Source: Trametes villosa
Taxonomy: Eukaryota > Basidiomycota > Agaricomycetes > Polyporales > Polyporaceae
NCBI GenBank assembly: GCA_002964805.2
Contig: PUDQ02000001.1
Span: 5,480,001 to 5,544,000 of the forward strand
Length of the DNA stretch: 64,000 nt
Direction of reading: 5' to 3'
Notes under the pieces: generated by a model
The model's input: only the letters and a program-made list of their open reading frames with translations
Databases searched by the model: none
Told to the model about the DNA's origin: nothing
Translations under genes and position numbers: made by a program
In this document: positions 33,898-44,934 of the stretch, one piece after another
Numbering within the stretch: the first letter of the stretch is position 1
Layout of the letters: each line of letters begins with the position of its first letter

Positions 33898-36516
33898 TCA
33901 CAGCCTCGCCTTGGCTGCGGGTGCCTGCGCTGCGTGGAGGTCGTACAGATCCTGCGCGGCGCGCTGTAGTTCGGCGCAGAACTCCGCGTTGGGCATCTCC
34001 GTGCGCGACGTGATCGTGAACTGGAGGTAGTGGTCGAACCCGGTCATGTAGGCCACGCCAAACCCGTCCGGGACCACCTGAAAGAACAGGCGTGAGTCTC
34101 TCATTCACGGATAGCAGAGGGGGAAATACCGACCTCTCCCCAGCCATAAGGCCCGAAGTTCTTGGAGAAGATCGCGGATGTGCTGAGCACCCAGTAGCTC
34201 GACCGCTTCACGACGGGGTTGGTGAACATCTCGGGCAACTGCTCGCCGTCCTTGACCAGGAGTTTGAGGCCTAAATCACGCTGTTCTATATCTTTTGAGG
34301 TCAAACAGAGGAGAAGCGGACGCACCGAGCAGGTGGCGGTCGATGCCGAGGCCGTTACCCGCAGCACGGGCAGACGCGCCATGCGTCTTGACCGCGTCCT
34401 TGAACAGCCCGAGCTTCTGCGCCGCGCTCGCGCCCGCGTCGTCCATGCTCTGCACCCACGCGTCCGCCTGCGAGCTCACGACGCGGATCGCCTCCGTGCG
34501 GCCCTTCAAGAACTTGCGTACAGACGCAGCCTCATACGTCGCGCCCTGCCGCTGCTGCCCCTTCGAGCGCAGCAGGCGCGCGTAAGCCAGCTGCACGACC
34601 ATCTGTGTCCACGAGTCGGGCGACACGCCGAACGCCTTGATCGCGGCCTTGCCATATGGTGTGCGGACGACGTTCAGCGTCTGCGACGTGATGAGTGCGG
34701 TGGCCGCCTCGGTCGCAACAGTGATCGCACGCTCGGTCTCCGCGGAGACGTGCCAGTCGAGCGGCTGCGGGAGGGTTGCCTCGGTGGACGGCGTCGACGA
34801 AGAGGCGAAGTCGGGGGCGGCGATCGTGTTCAGCACGTGGTCGCAGAGCGCGACGGTGGGCGTGCCGTCCATGATGGAGTGCTCGCCAACGAAGCCAGCC
34901 TTGCCGTCGGCGAACACGACGAACTGGCACGGCTTGTCCATCCAGCGATTCCGGAGGCCGAGCTGCGGGAGTGCGCTGCCGGACTGGGGCACGACGGCGC
35001 CGTGCCAGAGATTGCGGGAGTGGTCGACGAGTGACGGCGCGGACTCGGTGTCGAGGCAGAGGACGAAGGCAGCGGAGTGGATGGCGGTGATGATGTCTGC
35101 GTTATGCGCGTCCGCGGCGAGGGTGCGGTAGTCCTAGAGACAGTACGGTGAATGGGGTGCTCTACAGAGGAGCAACACCATTGCACACCTTTGCCCATAC
35201 GTCGCGGTTCGACGCGGTGAGTACCCCGACACCGGGGTATTCCTTGGTAGTGTTGTCGTAAATATGTTGGATCTGTCTGAAGTCCCGAGGTGAGCATCTG
35301 GGTTGACATGGGAGAATGGACACTCGACATACCTCTGGAGCTCTTCGAGTGAGAGGAGCTGTCCGTTCTGCCAAGGGTCGAGCTTCCATGCGCGGCCGCG
35401 GTGCAGGACGACTACGTGACCAGACCGGCCCCGGTCGCCCTCCTTTGCGTGGCTCACGCACCAGTCGACCTCAGGGCCGGGGACTCGGCTGCAATCGAAC
35501 ATCCATCTAACACGCAGGTAAGTGCCAAAGCCTCGACAGAGAAGGAGCCACGCAGAAAAGTAGTCAGCCCCGGAGCGAGCCAGAGTAACACTGGGGATAG
35601 GTATAGCAATTCGGAATGCTGAAGTAGCACTGCGCGGTACGCACGCGCGTCCCTCCACGCCTAGATGAGCACCATATACGCGCAGGAGGGCACGGCGCGA
35701 CAGCGAAGGCGTTGAACAATATATTGGGACATGTCGCGGGAAACGTGCTTCGCGCCTATCGGGGCAAGAACGGTAGGCCCGGAGTTCGCCTCCAGGCTAG
35801 CAGCTTGGCGTTCTGTCAAGTATCCGGTGCGTACCTCCATGAGTCCATGCATATAGGTCCCTCCTTGGTCGCTTCTGGGGGTACTTGGCCCAGCTTATAC
35901 TGTTCGCGGAAGAGCATCCCGGCGCGCACTATTGAGGCGGCGCGATGCAGAGCCGTCTGTGGCAAGTGCGAGGGGTGTTCCCTGAAGCCATCTGGTACGT
36001 GCGGGTGCAGCCCGGTTAGCATCACCGTAGCTCTGCCGAGTTGGGGTGCACATACAGTAGTAGGAAACATTCACGACAACCTACGTGCCGTCAGCTCGCA
36101 CCTTGTCACCGCCCGACATGCACACTCACCGACTCGCGGAAGCCCATATAAGACCAGTCGTCCCACCACTCCTCGAGCCAGTGCTGTCGCCCTGGCTCCG
36201 CCGCACGCGCCTGCAGTCTCTCCTGGAGCTCGCGCGCATAGTCGCTCGCAGCGAACTGTTCAACCGCCTTGATGGCCTCGGCGTACTCGCCCTCGGACCA
36301 GGCAATGGGCTTGATGGAATTCTTGAGCTTGGCTAAAGTGTCTGCCAGTGCGGGGACAGGCAAACGCGGGAGTGATGATTGGGCCGCGAAGGTCGGGCCG
36401 GGGAGCGGCGCTGGCGCGAGCTGCTTCCACTGTGGGGGGCGCGTCGCCGCGAACGCAGAGCTGGACATCGTGCGCGATGCTGACCAGGCGATACGGGGTA
36501 GTCTGGGGGAGAACAT
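33898..36516 (-). CDS. CAT2: Carnitine O-acetyltransferase, mitochondrial/peroxisomal
   Basis: Exons 36516-36130, 36080-36056, 35991-35835, 35506-35333, 35276-35189, 35133-34326, 34270-34134 and 34077-33898 give 651 aa. The choline/carnitine acyltransferase family is clear from SVVVNVSYYYGFRE across exons 1-3, WRWMFDCSRVPGPEVDW across exons 3-4, and the catalytic GEHSIMDGTPT (His of HxxxDGxP). It transfers acetyl between CoA and carnitine for shuttling between organelles. The N-terminus (MFSPRLPRIAWSASR) is Arg/Ser-rich with no acid, like a mitochondrial presequence. The C-terminus ends in ARL, a PTS1-type tripeptide. A second Met at residue 17 would remove most of the presequence. A 328-nt intron (35507-35834) interrupts the conserved WRWMF stretch. 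Confidence 0.93.
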
Positions 36517-36744
36517 GGATGGAGAGGAGGAACAGGCCGCGGAGGGCTAGATGTAGGGACGAGCAGCGTGCACTTCCCCGGATTTGTGGGGAAGCACGTG
36601 AATATGTACATATGTGTGCCTTGCCGGCCACCGTTCTCCCGTCGGTCACCACGCGACTCACACAGTCAAGGCAAGGCACGAACGGGCTGAACAAAAATTC
36701 CAAATGCACCCCGGCGACGGACTACAAGAGCGGGGCAACGGCAC
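36517..36744. other. Divergent promoter region CAT2/RPT4, CAT2 side
   Basis: Short upstream region of CAT2 ending at the tRNA-Pro terminator. The tRNA gene sits between the divergent CAT2 and RPT4 promoters. Nothing else recognised. Confidence 0.45.
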
Positions 36745-36751
36745 AAAAAAA
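36745..36751 (-). terminator. Pol III terminator of first tRNA-Pro
   Basis: Seven T in a row on the minus strand, 19 bases beyond the tRNA 3' end; a strong RNA polymerase III stop. Confidence 0.75.
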
Positions 36752-36770
36752 GTCTCTCGTTACCGTGTGA

Positions 36771-36854
36771 GGGCCTGCCCGGGAATTGAACCCGGGACCT
36801 CCTCCAAATGTCGCAAGACCCTAAGAAGGAATCATACTACTAGACCACCAGGCC
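36771..36854 (-). tRNA. tRNA-Pro (AGG) with 12-nt intron, copy 1
   Basis: An 84-nt minus-strand gene. The mature form is 72 nt. The anticodon stem CCTTC pairs with GGAGG (one G-U), the loop is TTAGGGT, and AGG is the anticodon. A 12-nt intron (TCTTGCGACATT) lies one base 3' of the anticodon, the canonical eukaryotic position. The T arm is CCGGG TTCAATT CCCGG. The acceptor stem GGCCTGG/GCAGGCC has a G-G mismatch at pair 7-66 that the second copy in this window does not have. Discriminator is C. It needs the tRNA splicing endonuclease to mature. Confidence 0.93.
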
Positions 36855-37016
36855 ATGTGAAGAGAGCGCCTAATGGTAGATCTATCGGTCCAAGCCAACC
36901 AGCCACGACGCGTCACTGAATGTGTAGCTTACGCGTCGAACGCGCGCGTCCTGAGGTGCATTACGCTGCATTACGCCGCCAACTGCCCCCCACTCTCCTC
37001 CCCTACTCTGCCCAGC

Positions 37017-38672
<1,656 letters not shown>

Positions 38673-40212
38673 TGCATGCGAGCGTGTTGCTCTGGGGTCG
38701 TGTTTTTGTACCGTATCGCGCATTCATACTGGGATTACTCTCTACGTCTCTTGTTTGACTCCTCCCGAAATCCGTAAGGTTAGAGTTCAGTATGCTCGTA
38801 TTTCCTGCACGCACCTCACACTAGTCCTGGGAGGTTCTTGCTCATGGCCGCTCATCTCAACAAGAATCCAGAAACAGCATCATTCTCAAACAGCCCTATG
38901 CCCTTTGTAGACTAGGTTCCAGGATTGCTGAAATACTAGCTGGTCCAAGTTGGTACGCACTTTGTTATCTATCAACCGGTGCGCCAACTGTCGGCTCTGG
39001 GTGTCCGCCTGTCCCACCAGGCTCGCCATAACGAACTCTCGCCGTGCTACATAGCTACACATTCCTGTGGAACCCGGGAGGATTGAATATTGATGGCCGG
39101 GTATTTCCCCCGGCGAGCCACCAATCCAGTGGGCCGATGGCTTAGGCACAGGCCGCACAGCTAGCTGGCCAAGGGCCCCGGTTAGTATATATGTGTATGG
39201 AAGGCAATTTGGGGCGGCGAAACGGGCAGGGCGGGTGCAGACCGCCGCGGCCAGCGGCCGGCACCGGGCAGCAGGCGTTCTGTGCCACCGGACGTTATGG
39301 TTAGTCTCGGCTCCAGACCTTCTGCAGGTGCTCTCCCCCTCACACGCCCATTGGCCAAGGGAGCGAAGACCAGCGCTCTCAGTTTTGCAAGTTCTCACGA
39401 GAGATTTAGGCGCGCCGGGGGGAGAACTGGCATGGCGGTAAGGCTCGTTAGCGCCTGCAGAAGAGAGGGGAACGAGACTAAGTCTTAGACTCAGACTATG
39501 TACGTACCCGCGTGCTGTCAGAATTGAGCGCTATTAGTACCGTGCTTCCCCGTCCCCTGTCAGAATTGAGCGCTATTAGTAGTATTAGTACACAATATGT
39601 ACCGTGCTTCCCCCATCGAGCGCTAAGTAGCACTAGTAGTGTCCGCCCCCGCCGGGGTCATCGATCATCTCTCCCGCGGCTGAGCTCAAGGTCTGCAAGA
39701 GTAAAACTCGAGGTATGCCTGATATTTCCTGCAGCCTAGTGGCAGCACGTGTGACCCTCTTCTTAGCCGAGACCGTGGCTCCATGAATAAAGAGGTGCCA
39801 GAGTAGAGAAAGAGAATGGATTGCCCTGATTACGAGTCGATAGCTATAGGCTGGAGTCAGCGCTCCCCTACCGGGGAGGCCTACCTCATCACTAGCACGC
39901 TCTTAGTATGAATATGTAGTACCTTCCGTGTATGTGATGTCGTTGGCAATTTCGTTGTGCCCAGGGGCGTGGTTTCATGAGCTCTCATGGTGGGGTCGTA
40001 CGCTTGATTTGCTTAAGGCTACGTCGCCCCAGTCTGATACATGTCACTCTCTCACGGCCATCGCCTCCCTGTAGTCCGCCCGCTGCTGGACCACTAGTCG
40101 CACCACTGGCCCGAGCTCAACGACTCAACAGTCCCCGCACGCGCTCGCCACAGCGGACAGGAGTGTCGTAGTCTTTAACCACCGGCAAGAAGCTGAGCAA
40201 CCGAGCATCCTC
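38673..40212. other. Gene-poor region with repeat traces
   Basis: About 1.5 kb without a supported gene. A 170-codon minus-strand frame at 38886-39398 has Cys/Arg/Ala-rich shadow-like composition and no introns or motif. Tandem repeat and possible transposon traces occur from 39515 (separate entry). The stretch 39640-39930 includes an AATAAA hexamer (at 39786) in low-coding DNA. Confidence 0.5.
39515..39581. repeat. 25-bp direct repeat, possible LTR remnant
   Basis: CTGTCAGAATTGAGCGCTAT followed by TAGTA occurs at 39515-39539 and again at 39557-39581, 42 bp apart. Each copy is followed nearby by ACCGTGCTTCCCC (39539 and 39600). A diverged third copy (ATCGAGCGCTAAGTA) starts near 39615. TGTCAG starts and a downstream AATAAA resemble long terminal repeats of fungal retrotransposons, but I could not find a matching right end. 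Confidence 0.5.
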
Positions 40213-41212
40213 AGTCCACCATCACCGACGACGAGCTGGTACGCGTTACATTTCCACTCCGGGGGCTAATAGCGCGACTAGCCACAGCATACAACATCAG
40301 CACCCCATGTCCAGACGTTTTCATCTGGGATAATTGTCTCTGCGGCCTCCCTGGGTGGTACAGATTATCGGAGAACCTCAGGCTGCGGAGCCGTTCACGG
40401 GCACCCCCGAGTGAGTGCGCCGCCGTTCGCCCATCCCCTTGTGTTTTCGGCACTCCGGGCATCCCTCGATGATTCGTCAGTCTTCTCCCCGCTTTTCACA
40501 CCCTTCGCACTCGTGATACTCGTATCGTCCGAGTTGCCGCCTTGTCTTGTTACGTCCCCTCTTGCCGTCTTGCTTCTTAGGCGGCTCATCATCATGCTTC
40601 AAATAATTTGCTACTACACTGGACCTTCAACGCGAGGGAATGCTGCGGTTAGAAGTCACCGCAGAGCCAGCTACTGATTCCCCTCCTCTTGGTGAGCTAC
40701 AGTGTTTAGTCTGGCCAGCCAGCTAAGCGCGGTGGACCTCTTCAGATCACACTTCGGCGCCATACTGGCGGCGCTGGGTGCTTTGTCGATTCTCTCGAGT
40801 ATGGGTAAGTACCCACATCACGCAGAACCCATTGGTAGCACATCGCAAGCTGACTATGAATCATCAGGGTGATTATCGCGCAATTGCGATAGCACACGCC
40901 GAGATACTAGCAACGTCTCGCTACGCTTTAGATTCCGTCAAAGATTATGATGCCTCGCTGTCGCCGAGTGCACATCGTGAGCGGGCGAGCGGTGAGTCAT
41001 CATCCTCCTTGCCATGTTATTAATTATGTGGGCTAGACGCGGCCAACTGTGGCAGTCGCCTTCGCCGCCTTTCAAGGGGACGCGCACCCTCCGCAGGAGC
41101 CTCTATGTGCGGCGTCAGGGCGGCACGACCTCGGCAAAGACTTCGATACGTTTGGACGGCATCTACCTTGTAAGATGCAAGACGACATTTCGTAAGACAC
41201 CCCCTTCGGTGT
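40213..41212 (+). CDS. Possible unknown multi-exon gene (model uncertain)
   Basis: Several short open stretches with protein-like composition and GT..AG borders line up on the plus strand: ITDDELIIGEPQAAEPFTGT across 40239-40363, SQLSAVDLFRSHFGAILAAL near 40715-40780, DYRAIAIAHAEILATSRYAL at 40869-40930, and VAFAAFQGDAHPPQEPL at about 41053-41105, ending at a TAA near 41195. Candidate donors are at 40239, 40411, 40805 and 40991. I could not find a start codon that joins them or fix every splice (the 40805 intron is ambiguous). I recognise no family. It may be a real gene of unknown function, or a decaying one. Confidence 0.3.
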
Positions 41213-42076
41213 CATTAGTATTCCTCAAACGCACTGCTCCTACGAGGATGTGGTAGGTCAGCGATTTTCTGGCGAAGTCATTCCCACAGTTGCATAGTCA
41301 TACGACTGCCCTACTGCTGCGGACAGTCGTATGTCCATGCCGTGATTCCTAGTCCACCCGTCGAGGGGTCCAGACGGCGTGCAAAGGAATGGATGCCCTT
41401 CGTGGTGTGTTACCGAATCAATCGATCGGGTCCATAGTGTTCTTTGCCCGCGTTTAGGGTCTTTCGTCACAACCAGCGTGGGCGCCAGCCCCCATTTAAG
41501 CGTCAAGAGTAGACAGGCTAATGCGACCTACGCAATAGCCCCGTAAGAGTGGCCTGGAGTGCATCTGAGCATATCGCACCTATTCAGGGCGATGTGCAGG
41601 AAGTGACAATCGCCTCATGGCAAGTATTGGGTGCACGTTGAAGCTTGGATAAAGTCCTACTACCCGATGCTTGGTAACTGAAGCGTCCAGCACGGCTGTC
41701 GCCCAGTACGGCGCTGGAAGAATTGGATGCGATCGTGCCTGCCATGACGCGGAGTTGCCAACATGTGATAGGCGAAAACAGGTGAGTATTTTGGCCTCCA
41801 CAGTACCGCATCTCACTCACTAGACAGCCGATCGCAGAGACCAAAAAATAAATTAATGCCACGGATTCGCAGAGCGCTGCGAGGCGAGAGACGATCCTGG
41901 TGCCGGATCAAGATCGTGCTTTTGACGGACTTACAGACGAATTGTAACGGAGCCGTCCACGCATTCGTACGCTCAGCGCCGAGATAACCGCAAGGCGCTC
42001 TCATTTAATACTTTAGCGCACGTGGACACGCGAAGACGCAAGGACCATTTCTTCGACCTCAGCTCCTCATCTTGCA
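41213..42076. other. Intergenic region
   Basis: About 860 bp upstream of the Zn2Cys6 gene. I see no supported gene, repeat or RNA. Confidence 0.5.
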
Positions 42077-43318
42077 ATGTCCAGCAACGCCTACACCCTG
42101 ACCCAATCCGGCGGCCGCGAGGCTCCATACGTCCCATCCACTTGTCTCGGAGCTATTGGCCCTTTCAACTCCCCGGAACGGTACTACATGGTGCCGGAAT
42201 CAAAGCTACGCGGTACGTCCTCGGATCCGACTTGCGATCCCTATGTTGCGCATGGGCTCACGGGAAGTTGAAGAGCTGGAAAGAGGCAATCGTGCCTACG
42301 TAAGCTCCCAGAACCCTGCTGGACAGCCTATGAACACCACAAATGCATCTGGTCCTTCGCAGGGCTCACTCGTGTCAGACAGTCTCGCCCATCCTCCTTT
42401 CGCGATGCACGCCTCCAGCCTCCCTGAGGTTGTACACCTTGCACGGAATGACCTCATTCCCTCCGCGCCTGCGCCTCTCCCGATGGACGCTCTCATCCCA
42501 TCTGCGCCTGCGCCTCTCCCGATGTATACTCCCAACCCATCTAAGCCTGCGCCTCCCACGACGTACGCCAATAGACCATACAAGCCTGCGCCTCTCCCGA
42601 TGTACCGTGCCGAAGCATTCGAGCCTCAGGTGTGCGCCCCCAACTCGTCCGGGGCTGCTCCTATCCCCATGTACCCTCCCTATTTCCCCGGGTCCGCTCG
42701 TCTCCCGTCGAATGCTTCCGACCTCTCCAGGTTCGCGCCTCTGCCGGCGCACGGTTCAAACTATGACCATGCGGCCATTTCTGCAACTCTCCCATCTACG
42801 AATCGCCCTCAATATCCCGTCGACACCGGGATGGCCTACACCCTGCCCGCTGCCCCAGCTCCGGCGGGTGAGACCCAACTTTTACGTCAGGCAGAGCGCC
42901 CGCAAAACCACGAAGCGCCAAACCAGCCTGCGTCGCGCCCCCCGCGCAGCGTGAGTACTTCGCACCTTGTTGAAACGTCATGTTCCAGCGACTTATGTTG
43001 GATACAGTGCGTGGCATGCCATAAGCTGAAGAAGAAGTGCGGGCCAGTGCGTCCTTGCCCCTACTGCGCTTGGCGCAAGATCCAGTGTACGGAACGCACC
43101 CCGTGCAGGGCGCGCAATGCCGCTGGCTTTGTGCCTCATGGTGAGTACTAAGTCAAGTGCTGTATCGTGTGTGCAGTACGTGCAGGTGCTCAACCTCGCC
43201 ATTCGTAGATGTGGTCTCTGCCCCGCAGGAGGGTCCTGCCACGTCTACCAGTACCTATGTCTTGCCCATGGAATCGGCCGCCTATGGAGGATTTCCGCGC
43301 GTCGACGGGTGGCCGTAG
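42077..43318 (+). CDS. Proline-repeat protein with C-terminal Zn2Cys6 finger
   Basis: Exons 42077-42212, 42268-42950, 43008-43140 and 43209-43318 give 353 aa. A further in-frame intron (42300-42362) would make 332 aa. Residues around 120-200 hold tandem Pro-rich units of about 13-17 residues built on PSAPAPLPMY. Near the C-terminus is a full fungal binuclear zinc cluster pattern, CX2CX6CX5CX2CX6C (CVACHKLKKKC then CPYCAWRKIQC), with the basic residues expected between Cys2 and Cys3. The finger is encoded in the third exon and only about 50 residues follow it. No fungal transcription-factor middle homology region is visible. It probably binds DNA and acts as a regulator. The last exon was chosen because it keeps an open, protein-like frame to a stop. 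Confidence 0.7.
42452..42645 (+). repeat. Coding minisatellite (Pro-Ala-Pro-Leu-Pro-Met units)
   Basis: Inside the Zn2Cys6 gene, 4-5 imperfect units of 48-51 nt contain GCGCCTGCGCCTCTCCCGAT or close variants. They translate to PAPLPM with varying flanks. The first two units are nearly identical and later ones diverge. Confidence 0.75.
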
Positions 43319-43989
43319 GTTTTTCAGGCTTGCCGCTGAGGTGCGGCCGTGCATGGGGAGGTGTGGAACGGATGTTCCTCCCAGGATCTGAATGGTCAAA
43401 AGTGAAGTGCGTGCTCGGGGCTTGTGACGTTCTCTTGTGCTGGTTTCTTGGAGGGCCCGTCCGTCTAGACGCACGGCCTTGTATTGTATACGAGCGGTCG
43501 TTGGAACACTCGCTCTTCTTGGGGTATCCTGGGGAGTGTCGAGATGTGCATGCGTTGATCGCGCGGTCGAAGTCGACTCGAGTCTCATATCCAGATTGTC
43601 GTGTCTGTCTGAAATATGCATGTTTCTAGTCTGTGTCAATGAAGACGAGTACTTGCCTATATCCGCTTCCTGCTTTAGGGGTTTTGACAGATTCCCCGCT
43701 TCGTCCGACGAGAGGCTAGAGCCGAGTCGGTCGTTCGCGATCACCTTGGGGATAACTTCACGCTCGCATGTTGTCTATCGCACTGGTTAGTATCGACATC
43801 GGGTTCCTCATTTCCGATACTGACATCCCTTAGTACAGCACAGCCTCGAAGACAGTTGGGTGATACAGCCGGATCTCGCTGCAGCGGGTTAGAACACAGA
43901 CTCAAACTGCGAGCCATGCACCGGCTCACTGCCTCCCTGCGATTGAACTCAGATTTCAGACGCCCTGCGGCTGTCACTCCTTGAATTCG
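43319..43989. other. Intergenic region
   Basis: About 670 bp between the Zn2Cys6 gene and the reductase pseudogene. A 170-codon frame at 43117-43629 overlaps the gene end in another frame and has no motif. Nothing supported. Confidence 0.5.
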
Positions 43990-44585
43990 GCCGTCAACCA
44001 TCCCGCTCGATGACGGTCCCCAAATCCCCTGGGTAGGCGTCGGCACCAGCACCGCGCTCCGAGTCCGCAAAGATGCTACCGAGGAGGTACGCAACGCGAG
44101 CGCGCGGTATGGTGCGCCTCGGCGCCGCGCAACTCTTCGGCCCCAACTGAGATACGCTCGGCATGGCGGTGGCTTTAGGCCGCCTCGGGCACTCCTCGAG
44201 TGGAGCTCCTCGCGGCGACGAAGGTCGATCGAGGACCCCCTTGACGGGAAGACAGTGCGCGATACGCTCGTCAAGTCGTTCGCTAGGCTGCGGCTCGACT
44301 ACGTCGACCTCTTTCTCCTGCACTCGCCGCGGTGCCTGACCGGGAAGGTCAAGGCGGCGTGGAAGGAGCCCAGGAGCTCCAGGAGGCGGCCTCCTGAGTA
44401 GCATCGCAGTGTCGAACTTCCGCATCCAAGACGTGCAGGGAGGTCTCGAGGTCGGGACCGTCGTACCGGCCGACAACTAGGTATGCTCGCGGTTTCTGGG
44501 CACACGACGTCGGGCGAGCTCAATTGAAGCTCGAGCGTGTCAAAGAGTACCTCGCTACAGAGAGCCTATCCAACCTCACGGTCCA
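43990..44585 (+). pseudogene. Decayed aldo/keto reductase copy
   Basis: Strong similarity to the intact reductase gene at 61961-62986 (opposite strand). Matching pieces in order are IPW.GVGTxTAL with KDATEEVRNA (about 44010-44095), DGKTVRDTLV.SFARLRLDYV and DLFLLHSP (about 44242-44330), SNFRIQDV (about 44413-44436), and the last exon KLERVKEYLATESL (about 44528-44570). The frame is broken: in-frame stops (for example TAG at 44030 and TGA at 44149), several frameshifts around 44095-44240 and 44365-44400, and loss of the middle exon between about 44480 and 44515. No start codon or complete frame survives, so it should make no enzyme. Confidence 0.88.
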
Positions 44586-44934
44586 CGTATTTCCGCACGA
44601 CTTTGTCTGCACCGTTCGTATGCTTGGCCGTCGTTGCTTGCAGCTTCGCATGGCCATGGATTGGTATATGGATAATACGTTTCGCGAAGAAGTGTTCTGT
44701 GTATACATGCAGTTGTGTGTATATATCCCGCTCGAGAGTCTCGGCATACATTTATGAGTCCAATCGCAGAGTCGCAGACGTTCGATATCATAGAAAAACA
44801 TGGGGCATGCGATTATATAGTCCAGATTAATGAGGGCGCGAGCGGGGGATCGTGATCTACAAGAGGTGGCGATAAAAGCACAGATGACGGAGAACTACAT
44901 GATGGACAAGACGGCATTGACGGTACGGCATTAT
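44586..44934. other. Intergenic gap
   Basis: 350 bp between the pseudogene and the UFD4 stop, AT-richer than its surroundings. Probably UFD4 3' UTR. Nothing else recognised. Confidence 0.5.

Noticed and set aside
38886..39398. 170-codon minus-strand frame
   Set aside because: Cys/Arg/Ala-rich, no splice sites or family signature.
43741..44274. 177-codon minus-strand frame
   Set aside because: Antisense to the reductase pseudogene; explained as its shadow.
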